Shown: piece after piece, positions 34,037-46,200 of the stretch | Numbering within the stretch: position 1 is the first letter of the stretch | Layout: the number at the start of each line of letters is the position of its first letter | Source of the DNA: Allomyces arbusculus | Taxonomy: Eukaryota > Blastocladiomycota > Blastocladiomycetes > Blastocladiales > Blastocladiaceae | DNA length: 64,000 bases | Reading direction: 5' to 3' | Assembly: GCA_027604705.1 (NCBI GenBank) | Contig: JADHYV010000007.1 | Span: 496,434 to 560,433 of the forward strand | Made by a program: the position numbers and the translations under genes | Notes under the pieces: generated by a model | What the model was told of the DNA's origin: nothing | Databases searched by the model: none | The model's input: the letters and a program-made list of their open reading frames with translations, nothing else

Positions 34037-36037
34037 TTAGGGGCGGCATTTTGCAATGCACGAACCAGAGCACAGACGGCCAGGACCACACCACGCCGTT
34101 GACGATTCTCCATTACCGTCAGCGACCAACGGACGACACGTGGCCGTGCAGCGACCAGAGCACAGACGGCCAGGACCACACCACGCCGGCGACGAGGTGT
34201 AATTGGTGCTCTGCAGGCTGACACCGCACGGGGAACAATAGGTCCAGCACCTTGACGGGCGGCAGTCGAACATTGCGGCCAGGTCCATCTCGGTTGCGGC
34301 ATACTTGGCTCCTGTCAAGCATGACACGTTGGGCGCCAAGAACTCCTCGTCAAAGAGCTCGCGCCACGTGTCGGGCATGGCCTTGGCACTGTCAGCGATC
34401 CAGGTCTCGGACACTTCATCGTCCGAGTCGTCGTGGTTGATGACCGTGCCCATGAGCGCGCACGTCTGCTGCGCGTACGCTGCCGGGGCCAGCTGATGCG
34501 TGTGCCACGCCAGGTCGATCGCATTTGTCGGCACCGATCCATGCTTGGGCCGCGTGACAATCACGGCAAGAAATTTCGGGTACTGCACGAGCGCTTCGGT
34601 GTGAAAGTGGTTCATCGCGTGCGTACCCGCATCGACCAGGGACGCGATCTTGGTCGAGAAACGGCGTTGGCGACGCACGGCGCGAATCATGTCCATCGAC
34701 CACGGTCCGACGGTCACGTCCTGGTGCGCGTTCATGATGTGCACGAACCGCAACTTGTTGCCGGGCATGACGAGCAAATCGGCCTTGGCCACCATGATCG
34801 GCGCCATGACTGTGTCCTTGACGTCGGCCCACGTAGGGAGCGGGGGGAGGGCGGCGACGTGCTTGGCCCACAGGTCCTTGTTGAACAACTCGATGAGATC
34901 ATGCACATTATCACGATACTTGCCGGCAAACATGAGCGTCTTCGGGTGCGTGAGTGTACCGGCAAGGTGCACAACTGGGACGCGCGCGACCAGCGTCAGG
35001 AAGCGACGCACGGCGACATGCTCGGCCGTGAAACTGGTGGTGCACGACGTGCACGAATGCGACTGAGCGTGCAAGCGGAGCGCCGCGCACTGGGCCATCG
35101 ACAGGGTCTGCACAGTCGAGCACGACGGGCACATGATCGTGGCCGTTGCCTTGGTTTCGTCCACGTCGGCCAGCGTCAGGTCGTACGGCTGGTTGGCTGG
35201 CAGGTGGTCGGCCCAGAACTGGCGCGACGCGGCAAGATCCTTGTCGTTCTCACCCATGCGCGCCTTGGCCTATCGCGACGTTATTGGATATGAGTGCTGT
35301 CGCTCCAATGATGGGGCCGTCGAGTACAACAAAGCGGTTCACGCCGTACCAGACGCACGAGCGGGAAGGAAATTTGCATTAGGTCGGCGTTGTAGCAGCG
35401 ATGCACGTCGTCAGCGTAGCGGATCGGGCTCAGCTAGAGGAGTCGCGCCATCACAGTCAGACTTCAATCGTTGAGCAGCAAGCGAACCAAGTGAGCGGAG
35501 GGATGTGAGTCGTACCATGTGCGAATGCCAGAACATGGCCACATCGATGGGCGGCAGCGGAACGTTCCGGATGAGCGATGCGTCCTTGGCCACGGCCTTA
35601 GCGAGAGCCATCATGTACGCGCCGTAGCGTGACTCGGCCTCACACAGATACGCTCTGCATTCAAAAAAGCATCAGCGCAAGTGCCTAACGACCACTGAAA
35701 GCAGCAGAGAAATGGGCATGTACAGGTCCTTCGCTTCGCTCTCTCCATCACGAAGCTCGTGGTGGAATGTGACGAGCAAAAACGTGTGCGCCAAAATCAA
35801 GTCGCGCGAGACTGTGCTCGCCGTATGCTCAGCAATTACGTTGACGAGCTTGCCAAGAGCCACCTTGTCCACCTTGCCAGCGTTCTTGGCGCTCTCGATG
35901 ACGGCTGCGAGCGTCGCACGGGCATTGTCGGGCATCGCCGAAGCGAACGTCGCGTCTTGCACGGCGAGATCAGCGACAGGACCGGGAGGGCCGAAGTTGG
36001 TGGATGGGATTGTAACCGCTGCAATAGTCGCGGACAT
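34037..36037 (-). CDS. GRDP-like protein (DUF1399 family)
   Basis: Minus-strand gene, at least three exons: 36037-about 35690, about 35650-35516, and 35269-34037. Signatures of glycine-rich-domain proteins are PPIDVAMFWHSHM at the end of exon 2 and AIDLAWHTHQLAP in exon 3, the family's repeated 'D..WH.H' motif. The exon 2/3 junction (ATG|GTACGA ... TAG|GCC) is clean; the exon 1/2 junction is uncertain because only a very short intron (37-43 bases) keeps the frame. Exon 3 also has CPSC...C..C pairs (MCPSCSTVQTL; SCTSCTTSF) that may bind metal. The C-terminus carries two copies of a Cys-rich unit AWCGPGRLCSG.C.A.CRP encoded by a 90-bp repeat. Function of the family is poorly defined. Confidence 0.72.
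34064..34188. repeat. 35-bp direct repeat, 90-bp period, in GRDP C-terminus
   Basis: Identical 35-base blocks at 34064-34098 and 34154-34188 lie exactly 90 bases apart, a whole number of codons, so the repeat is in frame with the minus-strand gene and produces the duplicated Cys-rich peptide at its end. Confidence 0.9.
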
Positions 36038-36426
36038 TCTTGATGGCAGTTGATGGTGTCGTTCAGTTCAGCAATGCTTTCAAGTCGACCTTGTGCGAGG
36101 CAGCCATCGTGTCGCGGACGTCGCCGCGACTTTATACTCGGCCATCGCAGCTCGGTTGGTGGAATTGGTGGACTTGTTTGGACGTGGACAGTCCGATGCC
36201 ACGCTGTGCGCCAGTAAATCGAAGAGTTGGAAACATGGAAGAGCCTTGGAGAATGCATTTTTTTCGGGTATAATTCGTGCAAAGAACTTATTTCTCTAAC
36301 GCGTGGTACTTCCTGAGGGGGCGCTGCCTGAAGAGCTGCGAACGCTTGCCATCCGTGGAGAATGGGCAGCAGGGGACTTCGCGCCACACTCGAACAGCTT
36401 TACCCGGAATATTATCGGAAAACACG

Positions 36427-37315
36427 TCATGCATTTGACACTACCACATCAACATCTGAAGCATTATGGTGTGCAAGAATCCACTGTGCATTCTTGCCGT
36501 CGTTGATCTCGACGCGACGCAATCCAGCGTTCAGATCGCTCGCAAGACCAGTGGCAACATGGCGGCTTGCGAGCCGCGTCTTTGCTGTCACAATCGATAC
36601 GTCCATCCACCATCGCTCGCTCATGTGTGTGGCAATCGCGGCCCACACGCGCTCGTGGTTGTCGTACGCAGCCAACTCCGGGTCACTATCGCCGTCTGCC
36701 GCGGTCGTGGCAGCAGTGTGCAAGTAGAGGCCTTCAAACACGACGATGTACGCGGATGCCGGGATCTTGTGCTCGTCTGTGATCGGATCACCGACAGCGT
36801 GGTCAAATCCGGGACAGAGAACGTCCTGGGCTGGAACGACGCGGATCCGCTCGACGAGGTCGAGCATTGCTTTGGCGTCGAACGTGAATGGCGCGCCGCG
36901 GCGACGGTGCGCGGTGGTAAGGTCCTGGCAGTCAAACAAGACGCGTCAACGTCAATGCTTTTGGGTAGAGAGTGATGGGACAAGCCTGACCCACCTTCAT
37001 GACGTCGAGGGTCGCCTTGGGGTAATGAAATCCATCCATCGGGACGAGCGCCGCCATACCGTCGTGGATGGCGTTGATGGCATCAACCAGCTTGTGCGCG
37101 ACCGTGGTCTTGCCGCTGCCAGGCACGCCGGCAATCGCGATGAGAAAGCGGCCTTCACTACGGCCACCAGATAATGGACGTGAGGAGACATCTGGTCTAT
37201 GCCGTGCAAGAGCTGTTCTCGATGCGAAGTGGGCGTACTTGGACCCGGCAAGGGCTGAAAGCCGTGCCGCTTCACTTGGCAGGTCGTGGTGTGCATCGAT
37301 AAGGCGTGGAACCAT
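36427..37315 (-). CDS. P-loop kinase of the YFH7/uridine-kinase-like family
   Basis: Two exons, 37315-36995 and 36924-36427, 272 residues; the intron starts GTGGGT and ends CCAG. The Walker A motif GVPGSGKT is at residues 63-70. Downstream come MDGFHYP, RRRGAPFTFDAKAML across the early part of exon 2, the PGFDHAVGDPI segment and VVFEGLYLH, the order seen in fungal Yfh7-type and bacterial fructosamine/pantothenate-kinase-like P-loop proteins. ATP-dependent phosphorylation of a small molecule is expected, but the substrate is unknown. The first 55 residues may be a targeting or regulatory segment. It lies 390 bp upstream of the GRDP-like gene on the same strand. Confidence 0.8.
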
Positions 37316-37761
37316 TGCCGTCGTCCTGATACTTGAGTTTGTGGTGAATTATTGGTTGAAAGCATTCTTTGCAGTAATGTGTGTCGCTGCCGCGCAGCGG
37401 CTGCACGGATGCAAAGACGACCGAAGCGTCAACAGCTTCGTGGCGCAGTCACGCGCCATTCCACCGCACGTCTAAGCCACTCCACGAAAAGCACACTGGC
37501 CGCGCCGAATCTGCTCTGAGCTTTGGCAACAGCTCTCCGCGCTCATTCAGCAGATCCAGCGCTGCGAGTTGCTGCAAGTGAACCAGAATACCGTGATATC
37601 CAGCGCACCGTCGCGCTCGTTCGACCTGACCACCCACAACTCGAACAAACCAGCATCAAAATGGGCATCCTTGGTCGGTAGCAACTCCGCACGCTCAACA
37701 TCGCCTGCGTTGCGCTCGGTTCTCAAAAATATGTGCTGATCTGTGTTCACGCTGCGATCCC
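37316..37761. promoter_or_regulatory. Divergent promoter region
   Basis: 445 bp between the P-loop kinase gene (-) and DRG2 (+). No RNA gene and no distinct motif recognised. Confidence 0.45.
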
Positions 37762-39489
37762 ATGCTCGGCAACGGATATTCGACGTTTGCAGAAAAAATC
37801 GCCGAGATTGAGCGCGAAATCGGGCGCACGCAAAAGAACAAGGCGACCGAGTACCACTTGGGTCTGCTCAAGGCCAAGCTCGCCAAATACCGGCTGCAGC
37901 TGCTCGAGCCGTCGGGCAAGTCGGGCCAGAAGGGCGAGGGGTTCGATGTGCGTGACCCGCGCTTTCGAATCTGGATGTGATTGGCCTGTGCGCTCACGTT
38001 GCGACCGTTGGTAGGTGATGCGCAGTGGTGATGCGCGTGTGGCAATGAGTGCGTATTGTGGCGCTGGGTTGCATCTGTTCGGTTGAGTCCTGTCGCTGAT
38101 CAGCACCATCTCTCAATCAGTCGGTTTCCCGTCGGTCGGTAAGTCGACGCTGCTCAACAAGCTCACCAAGACGCACTCGGTCGCGTCGGCCTACGAGTTC
38201 ACCACCTTGACGTGCATTCCCGGGTGCGTTATTGCGACTCGAGTCGTCTTCCTTGTTCACGCACGAATGCTGATCCTGGTTGCCTTGTGCTCAACCAGAA
38301 AAATCGACTATCACGGCGCGCAGATCCAGGTACTCCTTCCCTCGACCAGGAACAACCGTGCACCACTTGCTCGGAGCCTTCTTGTAACCCCCACAACCGT
38401 GCAAACCTCTCCCCCCCCCCCCTCTCCTCCACAGCTGCTCGATTTGCCCGGGATTATCGAAGGCGCCTCGCAGGGCAAGGGTCGTGGTCGGCAAGTTGTC
38501 GCCGTGGCGCGAACGGCCGATCTGGTTCTCATGGTGCTCGATGCGGTCCGTCTTCATTTTCTCGCATTCGCTCCCGTCCGAATTGTGGCGCTGACCGCTC
38601 CCGACATTGCACAGACGAAGGCCAAGAACCAGCGCGAGCTGCTTGAGCGCGAGCTCGAGGCTGTCGGAATCCGCGTCAACAAGCGGCGGCCCAACGTCTA
38701 CTTCAAGGTCAAGACGGGTGGCGGGTTGTCGATCAACGCGACTTGCAAGCTGACCAAGATCAACGAGAAGATGGTCTATCACATCCTCCACGACTATCGC
38801 ATTTTCAATGCCGAGGTGCTGATTCGAGAGGATATCACGGTCGGTGCGTAGCGTCCTGTGCTGGGTCCATGATTCCGAGGCTTTTGACTAACAGCTGCTT
38901 CGGGGTTGGGTTGTAGACGAGTTTATTGATGTCGTTCTCGGCAACCGCAAGTATATCAACTGCCTCTACGTACGCTCGCTCTTCGGCTTCACGTCCGTTC
39001 CACAAGATCCACTCGCACCGTGATCCTCATCGACGCTCGCATCGCCGACCTGCAGTGCTACAACAAGATCGACTCGATTTCCATGGAAGAGCTCGACGCG
39101 ATCGCCCGCGAACCCAACACGGTCGTCGTCAGGTCCGCCTCTCAACCCTCCTCCCTCTCCTCTCCACTCGGCACTCACTCCCTCTGCCCCACCACAGTTG
39201 CGAAATGGACCTGAACCTCGAATACCTCGTCGACAAGATGTGGGAGCACCTGAACCTGACGCGTGTCTACACCAAGAAACGCGGCGAGTACCCCGATTTC
39301 GACGGCGGGCTGATCATGCGCGCGGGCGCGACCATTGAGCACGTGTGCCATGCCGTGCACCGGACGTTGCGTGATAATTTCCGGTACGCGCTCGTCTGGG
39401 GCACGTCGGCAAAGCATAACCCGCAGCGCGTCGGGCTCGCGCACGTCGTGCAGAATGAGGACGTCGTGCAGATCGTCAAGAAGAAGTAG
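37762..39489 (+). CDS. DRG2: Developmentally regulated GTP-binding protein 2 (DRG2/Rbg2)
   Basis: Ribosome-associated Obg-related GTPase that works with a DFRP partner in translation. Nine exons: 37762-37947, 38015-38048, 38121-38223, 38300-38330, 38435-38545, 38615-38843, 38917-38969, 39056-39132, 39198-39489; 371 residues with frame intact. Two are microexons: 34 bases encoding [11 protein letters not shown] and 31 bases encoding [10 protein letters not shown]. Both were placed by family motifs and GT/AG sites. Motifs: N-terminal helical hairpin ending [21 protein letters not shown]1 GFPSVGKST (residues 75-83); [12 protein letters not shown]3 [21 protein letters not shown]4 [12 protein letters not shown]-terminal TGS domain ending [15 protein letters not shown]. 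The GEGFD...[11 protein letters not shown] pattern and YTKKRG identify DRG2 rather than DRG1. Confidence 0.95.
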
Positions 39490-40054
39490 AAAGCGCAAAT
39501 GCGTGCGCGCGAGTCGGGCATGCAGCACAGCGTGGATGGGATGAGGTGGGTGTGGACCGTGAATTCAGATCGGATATTGGCTTCGTTGGCGACGCAGAGT
39601 CAGTCGAGCGATGCGCGCTCCGAAGACATGCTTCCCAATAATGAGGGCCTGAGGCTCTCCTCGTGCTGTCGAACGACATGGTTGCTGCCGACCTGTTCCA
39701 ATCATCGCCTTTCATTCCATATCTTTTTTTTTTTTTTTTTTTTTTNNNNNNNNNNCTCGACGATGCTCGTCATCAGTGCGGGGCCTGTGACATCAGCGTT
39801 GACGTGCAGGCAGGACCCAGGCCGGTTGTTCTTGCAAAGACACGTCTCGCCACCAACACGCGACTTGCGCCACCAACGGACTGTGTCGACCTCTTCTCCC
39901 GCCAGCGCACGCTCTCCCCGCGCAATCCTGCCCTCTCTCTCGTCGTGCACGGTCGACCGTTGTTCATAACTTCCCAGCTCACGACGCGACTCGACCATCC
40001 ACGCAGTCCCCGCACCGTTCCAACCACCCGAATCGCTCACGACCCAGCATCAAG
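39490..40054. other. Intergenic with assembly gap
   Basis: Contains 22 consecutive T (39724-39745) followed by 10 undetermined bases (39746-39755), so an unresolved homopolymer or a scaffold join. The remaining 300 bp after the gap are the upstream region of the PEX19 gene. Open frames crossing the N run are not credible. Confidence 0.8.
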
Positions 40055-40674
40055 ATGGCCGACGACGCCGCCAAGCAGCACCTCCTGGACCAAGTACGTC
40101 CTCTCGCATGCGCGTGCCGATGCACCAGGCACCGATCCGTCGCGTCGCGCCGTTTCGCACCGACCGGTTGTCCTTGGACTGTACGACTGACGCGCGGACC
40201 CCTTGACAGCTCACGGCCGCGACCCCGCCTGACATGTCCCCCGAAGATCTTGCCGCACTCTACTCTCAACTCGAGACCTTCGCGGGGGACGAGGACCTCG
40301 ACGCCGTCGTTGCCGGTATGCTTGACACGTTCCTGTCGGCCACGCTCCTGCACGCGCCGTTGCACGCGCTCGCCGACGGGTTCCCGGCCTACCTCGAGTC
40401 CCTCCCGGCGGACGATCCGGACCGCGACCGGTACGAGCAGCAGTATGCGCTCGTGCAGGAGATTTTGGCGGTCGAGGACGGTGGTGACGAGGAGAGCAAG
40501 GCGAAAGTGCACGAGCTGATGGCGCAGTTCCATGCTCTGGGCGAGCCGCCGGAGGCGTTGGTCGAAAAGGTGCATGGGGATGCCAAGTTGGAGATTGATA
40601 TGGCGGCTGTGTTCCCGATGGGAAACGAGAGCAGTGAGGAGGAGGGGGAGGGGGAGAAGGCGGCCGACGAGTAG
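40055..40674 (+). CDS. PEX19: Peroxin-19-like protein, short form
   Basis: Cytosolic chaperone and import receptor for peroxisomal membrane proteins. Two exons, 40055-40093 and 40210-40674, intron GTACGT...ACAG, 167 residues. The C-terminal cargo-binding domain is recognisable in order: VVAGMLDTFLSATLLHAPLH, FPAYLESLP, DRYEQQYALVQEIL, AKVHELMAQFHALGEPPEAL. Two standard parts are missing. The N-terminal PEX3-binding region is reduced to a few tens of residues, and the protein ends in an acidic EEEGEGEKAADE tail with no CaaX farnesylation box. PEX19 is usually about 300 residues. Either this lineage has a reduced PEX19, or 5' exons lie upstream across the assembly gap and the model is partial. 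Confidence 0.8.
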
Positions 40675-41082
40675 GTAGACGGTTGTGGATCGTAGGAAAA
40701 AAAAATGTACAGTTTTTACCCAACTTTGTGACGTGCGCGCGATCGGTTTGCGCATGATGGCGGCCATCCCCGTTGAGAACGTGGACCGTTTATCAGAGAA
40801 CGAATGTCGGCCTCTTGGCCGGGGGCCAACGACATGGCGCTCGCGTGTGCGAAACAACACTTGGACAATGAAAATAATGGGAGGGGTAGATATCGCAAGA
40901 CTACAAACGCCCGCGATCCACCAGCGGTAACCTCCGCCGATGCTGCGGCAAATCGAAACGAAAATCAAAAACAAACGAGAGGGTCGACCCGGTTCCCCTC
41001 GCCAATCGTTGCGCAGGCGCACGACTCGCACGCCGCGCGAGCGAGCGACCAGGAGCACCGCACCGACGCGCTTCCAAACGTC
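40675..41082. other. Convergent 3' regions
   Basis: 408 bp between the stops of the PEX19-like gene (+) and NDUFS2 (-). A run of A at 40696-40704 is the only feature. The long plus-strand open frame that begins here and crosses NDUFS2 is an antisense shadow. Confidence 0.6.
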
Positions 41083-42574
41083 TTAGCGATCGACCTCCCC
41101 AAACACGATATCGCACGTGCCAATGATCGCGACCATATCGGCCAGCTGGTGGTCGCGCGCGATCAAGTCGCAGGCAGCGAGATGCACGTAACCGGGCGCG
41201 CGAATCTTGCAGCGGTAGGGCTTGTTAGACCCGTCCGAGACAAGGTAGACGCCAAACTCGCCCTTGGGCGCCTCGATCGCCGTGTAGGTCTCGCCCGGCG
41301 GGACCGAGTAACCCTCCGAGTAGAGCTTGAAATGGTGAATCAAGGCTTCCATCGACTCCTTCATATCGGCGCGGCGCGGCGGCGCGATCTTGTGGTCGTC
41401 CACCTTGACGGGCCCTGCGGGCATGTCGTTGATGCACTGCTCAATGATACGCAGCGACTGGCGCATCTCTTCGACGCGGCACAGGTACCGGTCGTAGCAG
41501 TCGCCGTTGCGGCCGACGGGCACGTCAAACTCGACGAGATCGTAGGCGTCGTAGGGCTGCACCTTGCGCAGGTCCCACTTGAACCCGGACCCGCGCAGCA
41601 TGACGCCCGTGAACGAGTAGTTGACGGCCTCCTCGGCGGTCACCGTGCCGATCCCAATCAACCGGTTCTTCCAGATACGGTTGCCCGAGAGCAGTTCCTC
41701 CATCTCGTCGATGCGCGAGCCAAACTGCTTGGCCCAGATGTGAATGTCCTCGAGCAGACCGACGGGCAGGTCAAAGGCGACACCGCCCGGGCGCACGTAG
41801 GCGGCGTGCATGCGCGCGCCGGAGACGCGCTCGTAAAACTCCATGGTGCGTTCGCGCTCCTCGAACATGTAGAGGAACGGCGTGAAGGCGCCGACATCGA
41901 GCGCGTGCGTGGTCACGGCCATAATGTGGTTCTGAATGCGCGTGATTTCGGCAAACAGCGTGCGAATATACTTGGCGCGCAGCGGAATGTCAATGTTGAG
42001 CAACTTTTCGACGGCGAGCGAGTAGGCCTGCTCGTTGCACATCATCGAACAGTAGTCGAGCCGGTCAAAGTAGGGCAGCGCTTGCAGGTAGGTCTTGTAC
42101 TCAATCAGCTTTTCGGTACCGCGGTGCAGCAGACCAATGTGCGGGTCGGCGCGCACGATCTTTTCGCCCTTGAGCTCAAGAATCAGACGCAACACACCGT
42201 GCGCAGCCGGGTGCTGCGGGCCAAAGTTGACGGTGAAGTTGCGCACTTCGGTCTCGGCCTCCGCGTCTGGTTGTATGGATCAGGGGCACGGCGGTGAGTG
42301 CAGATCCCGGCATGCAGGAGTCAAGCACAACACGACACGCACCGACGTAGATTTCCTCGTCGGACAAGTCGGCCATGGCCTTCTCCGGGATCGGCATGGT
42401 GATCGCAATCGCGTGCGGCTGGATCTTGGTCTTGGTCTTGCCCATGGTCTCGAGCGCGTAGGAACGGGACGCGGCCTGCGCGGCCACAGGTGCGGCAGCG
42501 GCTCGTGCGGCCAGGCGTGGGAGGGCAGCCGCGGCGGCGGCGCGCGCGCCGAGGCGGGTCAGGAGGGCCGACAT
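41083..42574 (-). CDS. NDUFS2: Complex I 49-kDa subunit (NDUFS2), mitochondrial
   Basis: Core Q-module subunit of NADH:ubiquinone oxidoreductase, lining the quinone pocket in the mitochondrial matrix arm. Two exons, 42574-42343 and 42266-41083, intron GTGCGT...CCAG; 471 residues. The start gives [20 protein letters not shown], an Arg/Ala-rich mitochondrial presequence. The mature part begins [20 protein letters not shown], containing the conserved His of the quinone site, followed by [51 protein letters not shown] and, near the end, [18 protein letters not shown] and ending DIVFGEVDR, as is typical. Nuclear location with a presequence confirms a eukaryotic nuclear contig. Confidence 0.97.
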
Positions 42575-43231
42575 GGTGCGTGCGGCGGCAGTGCGGCGAG
42601 TTGGGTGCCGGTCGCGGTTGGTGCGGGCGGGCGGCAACGTCGTCAACGAGTGACCTCGAGCGATCTGGCACGGCCGTGGTCACGGCGAGCTCTGGCAGGA
42701 AGCGCGAGCGCTCACCAGCTTGATGGGCGACACGTGCCGTCACGTTCGAGTGCAGCGATCCAAATGCAGGGCTCTTGCTGGGCTGCACGACGTCCCTGAG
42801 CTCGACACGAACACACCGCTGCCCCGCAACTTGCTGCACGGCGTTGGTGGGCCAGGAGAACGGGAATGGGCGGCCACAGTGAGGGCGTGCGATGGCGTCG
42901 TTGCGCGCAGTGGTGCAGGCGTAAACATCGTCGGTGCTGCCTGCACGGCCACGCGCAGTTATCCTCAGGCGAATCGGAGGACGGCCGTTCCGCCGATGCT
43001 GCTGGCGGCGGTGATGTACTCGCCGATCATGACGGGGGCCGTGGATTTGCATGCCATCCTCGTCGATACCACGTATGCGACGCGGTGTTCACCACCACAA
43101 CGTCGCTGTCGGCAAGTCCAACCTGACAAGACGGCCAGTTGCAAGCCCGCGCGACTTGCTGCAAACCGCTCCTGGCATCCATTCCGCCAAGAACCGACCC
43201 TGTCGCCGACCCTGTCGCTGCAACCCACGCC
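42575..43231. promoter_or_regulatory. Divergent promoter region
   Basis: About 660 bp between NDUFS2 (-) and the ASH-domain gene (+). No clear element found; the open frames here are in low-complexity GC-rich sequence. Confidence 0.45.
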
Positions 43232-46200
43232 ATGCCCGTGCAGCACCGCCCAGCACCTACCCCGACCCCAGTCGTGCCGCCAAGCGCACCCGACAACACC
43301 GACGCGCCGACTCTACCGCCCGGGCCACCACGCATGTCGCGCCCCATTTCGGCCACCGCACAATTCCGCCGCCCGCCCTCTGCCGCGGCCGTCGCCGCAT
43401 CCACGCCCGCCGGCCAGGCCGCGCGCAAGTACCTCGCGCAATATGCGCCGCCCGGTTGGATCCATTTGCCCGTTGACACCGACAATGACGACCTCGTAGC
43501 TGCAGTACCTGGCATGCCGAGCGCGGTCCCGGCGCAGGCTGCAGAGCCGACAATGCCCGTGGTCGTCGTGGGAAGCGCATCCACAGCGCTGTCGAGCCCC
43601 AAGGACACGCTGGAGCGTCGCGCGCCGTCGGCTGCGGCCATAGGCACCGCTGATCCCGGTCCCGCGCCCGCCGCGCTCGCCGTGTCGCGGTCAGCCGCGG
43701 TTTTATCGGCGCCCTCCACTGCACGCACCGCGCCAGCACCTGCGCCCGCCGCGCGTGCACGGAGCCACGGATCGCTCGCTATGTCGCAAAAGCGAGTCGC
43801 CAGTTCCCGGCCGACGTCCAACAAGACAAAACCTGCAGCTGTTGCCGGCCGCATGCACGGACCCGACATCGACCTGGCCGTCCTGGCACTCATGCGCGCG
43901 CACCGCGCCCAGACCGACGCGCTCGATGCGGCGATTGCCAACCTGACGAGCATTTTGCCGGCTGGAATCGACTTTGACCTCGACACTGGCGTCGACCTCG
44001 TCCGGCTCCTCGACTCCATGCCTGACTCGGCTGCACCGCTCGACCACTTGCCGGACCCAGACGTCCCGCAGGGCCTCGACCGCGGCCTATTCACGCTCCC
44101 CGCGATCCCAGCCGACCGCGCATGGCTCACGGCCTCGCCACTCCCGCCACCACCACCCATCATCCCCGACGACGCGCCCGCAGCGGCTGAAGGCGCAACG
44201 CGCTCCCGCCGACGGCGCCAACCATCACCTGTACCTGTTCCCGTACCCCCGACCCCGGCGCGAATTGCCGTAACTCCCTCGTCGATCCTGTTCACATCCT
44301 ACACGATACACGCCGACCACGTCTACGCCGCCACCATCACTGCAACCAACACCTCCCCTCGCGCCGCGTCAATCCAGATCGATCCCAGTTCATCGGTCCT
44401 GGTCATGCCGCAATTCCACGTCGCCCGTACAACAGGGAGTAAGTCGACGTCGCTCGTCGCGCCAGGGATGAGTGTCGCGTGGACGGTCCTGTTCCGGCCC
44501 GACTCGCGCGCACAAGTGCACGCGGAACTCGTGGTCGCCGCGGACGGTGATGGGGTGGCGGTCACCGTGCCAGTCGTTGCGCGCCGCGACGCACCGGTCC
44601 TTGTGGGGGTGCCGGACCAAATCGAGGTTCCCGCGTGCTGGCCGGGCGAAATGGGTGAAGCGGTGGTGGTCCTTGAGAATACGGGTGGCGCCGGGAAGTT
44701 TACGTTCGCCGTCGATCCGGACGGGGGGCGGATCAGTATCAGCCCAACGGCGCTGATTCTCGCCACGGGGGATAAGGCGGCGGTCGCAGTGCGGTACGCC
44801 GCGCCGGACGTGCCCAATGACGAGGAGACAGCGATCGTACACGTCGCGTGCGATAATGGTGCGACCCATACGTTCGAGGTGGCTGCGCGTGCTGAAATTC
44901 CGCGGGTTGAGATCGTCGATGCGCCCGAGTCCGGGACGGAGTGGACGGTCGACGTCAATCCGGGCGCGCCGCGGTCCGTCCAATTCACTGTCGCGAATCG
45001 GACGGGGCTGCACGTGCCTTTTCAGTGGCGCGTCAGCGACAACTCTCCGCGCCCCATGACTGAACAAGGTCCCGCGGTCGTCGTGTCCCCTGCCGACGGC
45101 ACGCTGCATCCGCACGCGACCCTCGCATTTCTCGCGGTCATGCGCTGCACCGACCTGGACCCGATCGACGTGGTGCTCACCCTCGACGTCCCCGGCCGCA
45201 CCACGTTTGCACCGCTCGCGGCCGTCACCCTCCACGCCATCCCGCGCGCATTCGATATCGGCATCACCCCGTGCGCGATCCACGTGCCGGGCATCTTACC
45301 CCTCGGCGCGCGGTACACGTCCCGCGTACGTGTTGCGAACCGGTCGGTCACGCCCGTGCGGCTCGGATGGACGTCGGAGAACGTGCCCGATCAGGTGATG
45401 GTCTGGTCTGTCGATTGGGACGAGGTCGCGCGCGTAGACCCGGGGGCCGAAGTCGAACTTGATGTGGTATGTCGAGCGCGGTGGCCGGGAGTCCTGGACC
45501 GGACTGCGAATGCCGCGCTCATGTGTGCCGCGTTCGCTGTCGATGGCGGCAGTGCCGCCGATGGGGACGAGGATGCGTCCGCCGCGCCCATATGGACCGC
45601 GCGGTTGCCCGTGACTGCGGCCGTGGGCGATCTCGCTGCACATCCCGTGATTACTGTCGAACCTGCGGAGCTGGAGTTGAATGCGGTCCCACTCGGCGAA
45701 GCCGCCGTCGCGTCGCTCACCTTGACCAACAAGCACGCGGTGCGCCCGATCGCGTGGCATTTGGTTGCACCACGCGAGGATGGGTACGTTCTCGCACTCG
45801 ACCCGCCGCGCGGAATTCTCGCGCCGGGTGCGACCTCGGCCGTGCGCGCAACGTTGGTCCCATTACGTGCGGCGTACGTAACGGGGCAGGCGCAGTGCCG
45901 CGTCGCGCCGTGGATGGGCGCGGGCGACACTGGTGGAGCGGACGGGACGCTCCATGACGATAATGACGGCCACGCTGCCGTTGTCGCGCTCGCGGTCCCG
46001 TTCGCGGCATTGTGCGATGTCCCCACGCTCGACGTGGGAGTCATTTCGGCCGCTGACAACGACGACGATGAGGCCACCGTTTGGGCCGCCGCAGCGGGGG
46101 CCGCGTCGGTGAGCATTCCGCGCGTGTTTGCTGGCGCGCCGCCAATCACCGCGTGCACGCTCGCATTGCGCAACCCGACTCTGGTACCCGCCGAGTTCCG

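Noticed and set aside
35652-35723. 71-base intron starting GTACAT between GRDP exons 1 and 2
   Set aside because: The donor looks right, but the phase then creates a stop in exon 2; only a much shorter intron keeps the frame, so the boundary is left uncertain.
39499-40190. Open frames running through the N gap
   Set aside because: They depend on undetermined bases and a poly-T translated as polyphenylalanine.
40804-42297. 497-codon plus-strand open frame opposite NDUFS2
   Set aside because: Pure antisense shadow of a strongly conserved coding exon; its sequence is Arg/His/Val-rich with no domain, typical of the complement of GC-rich codons.
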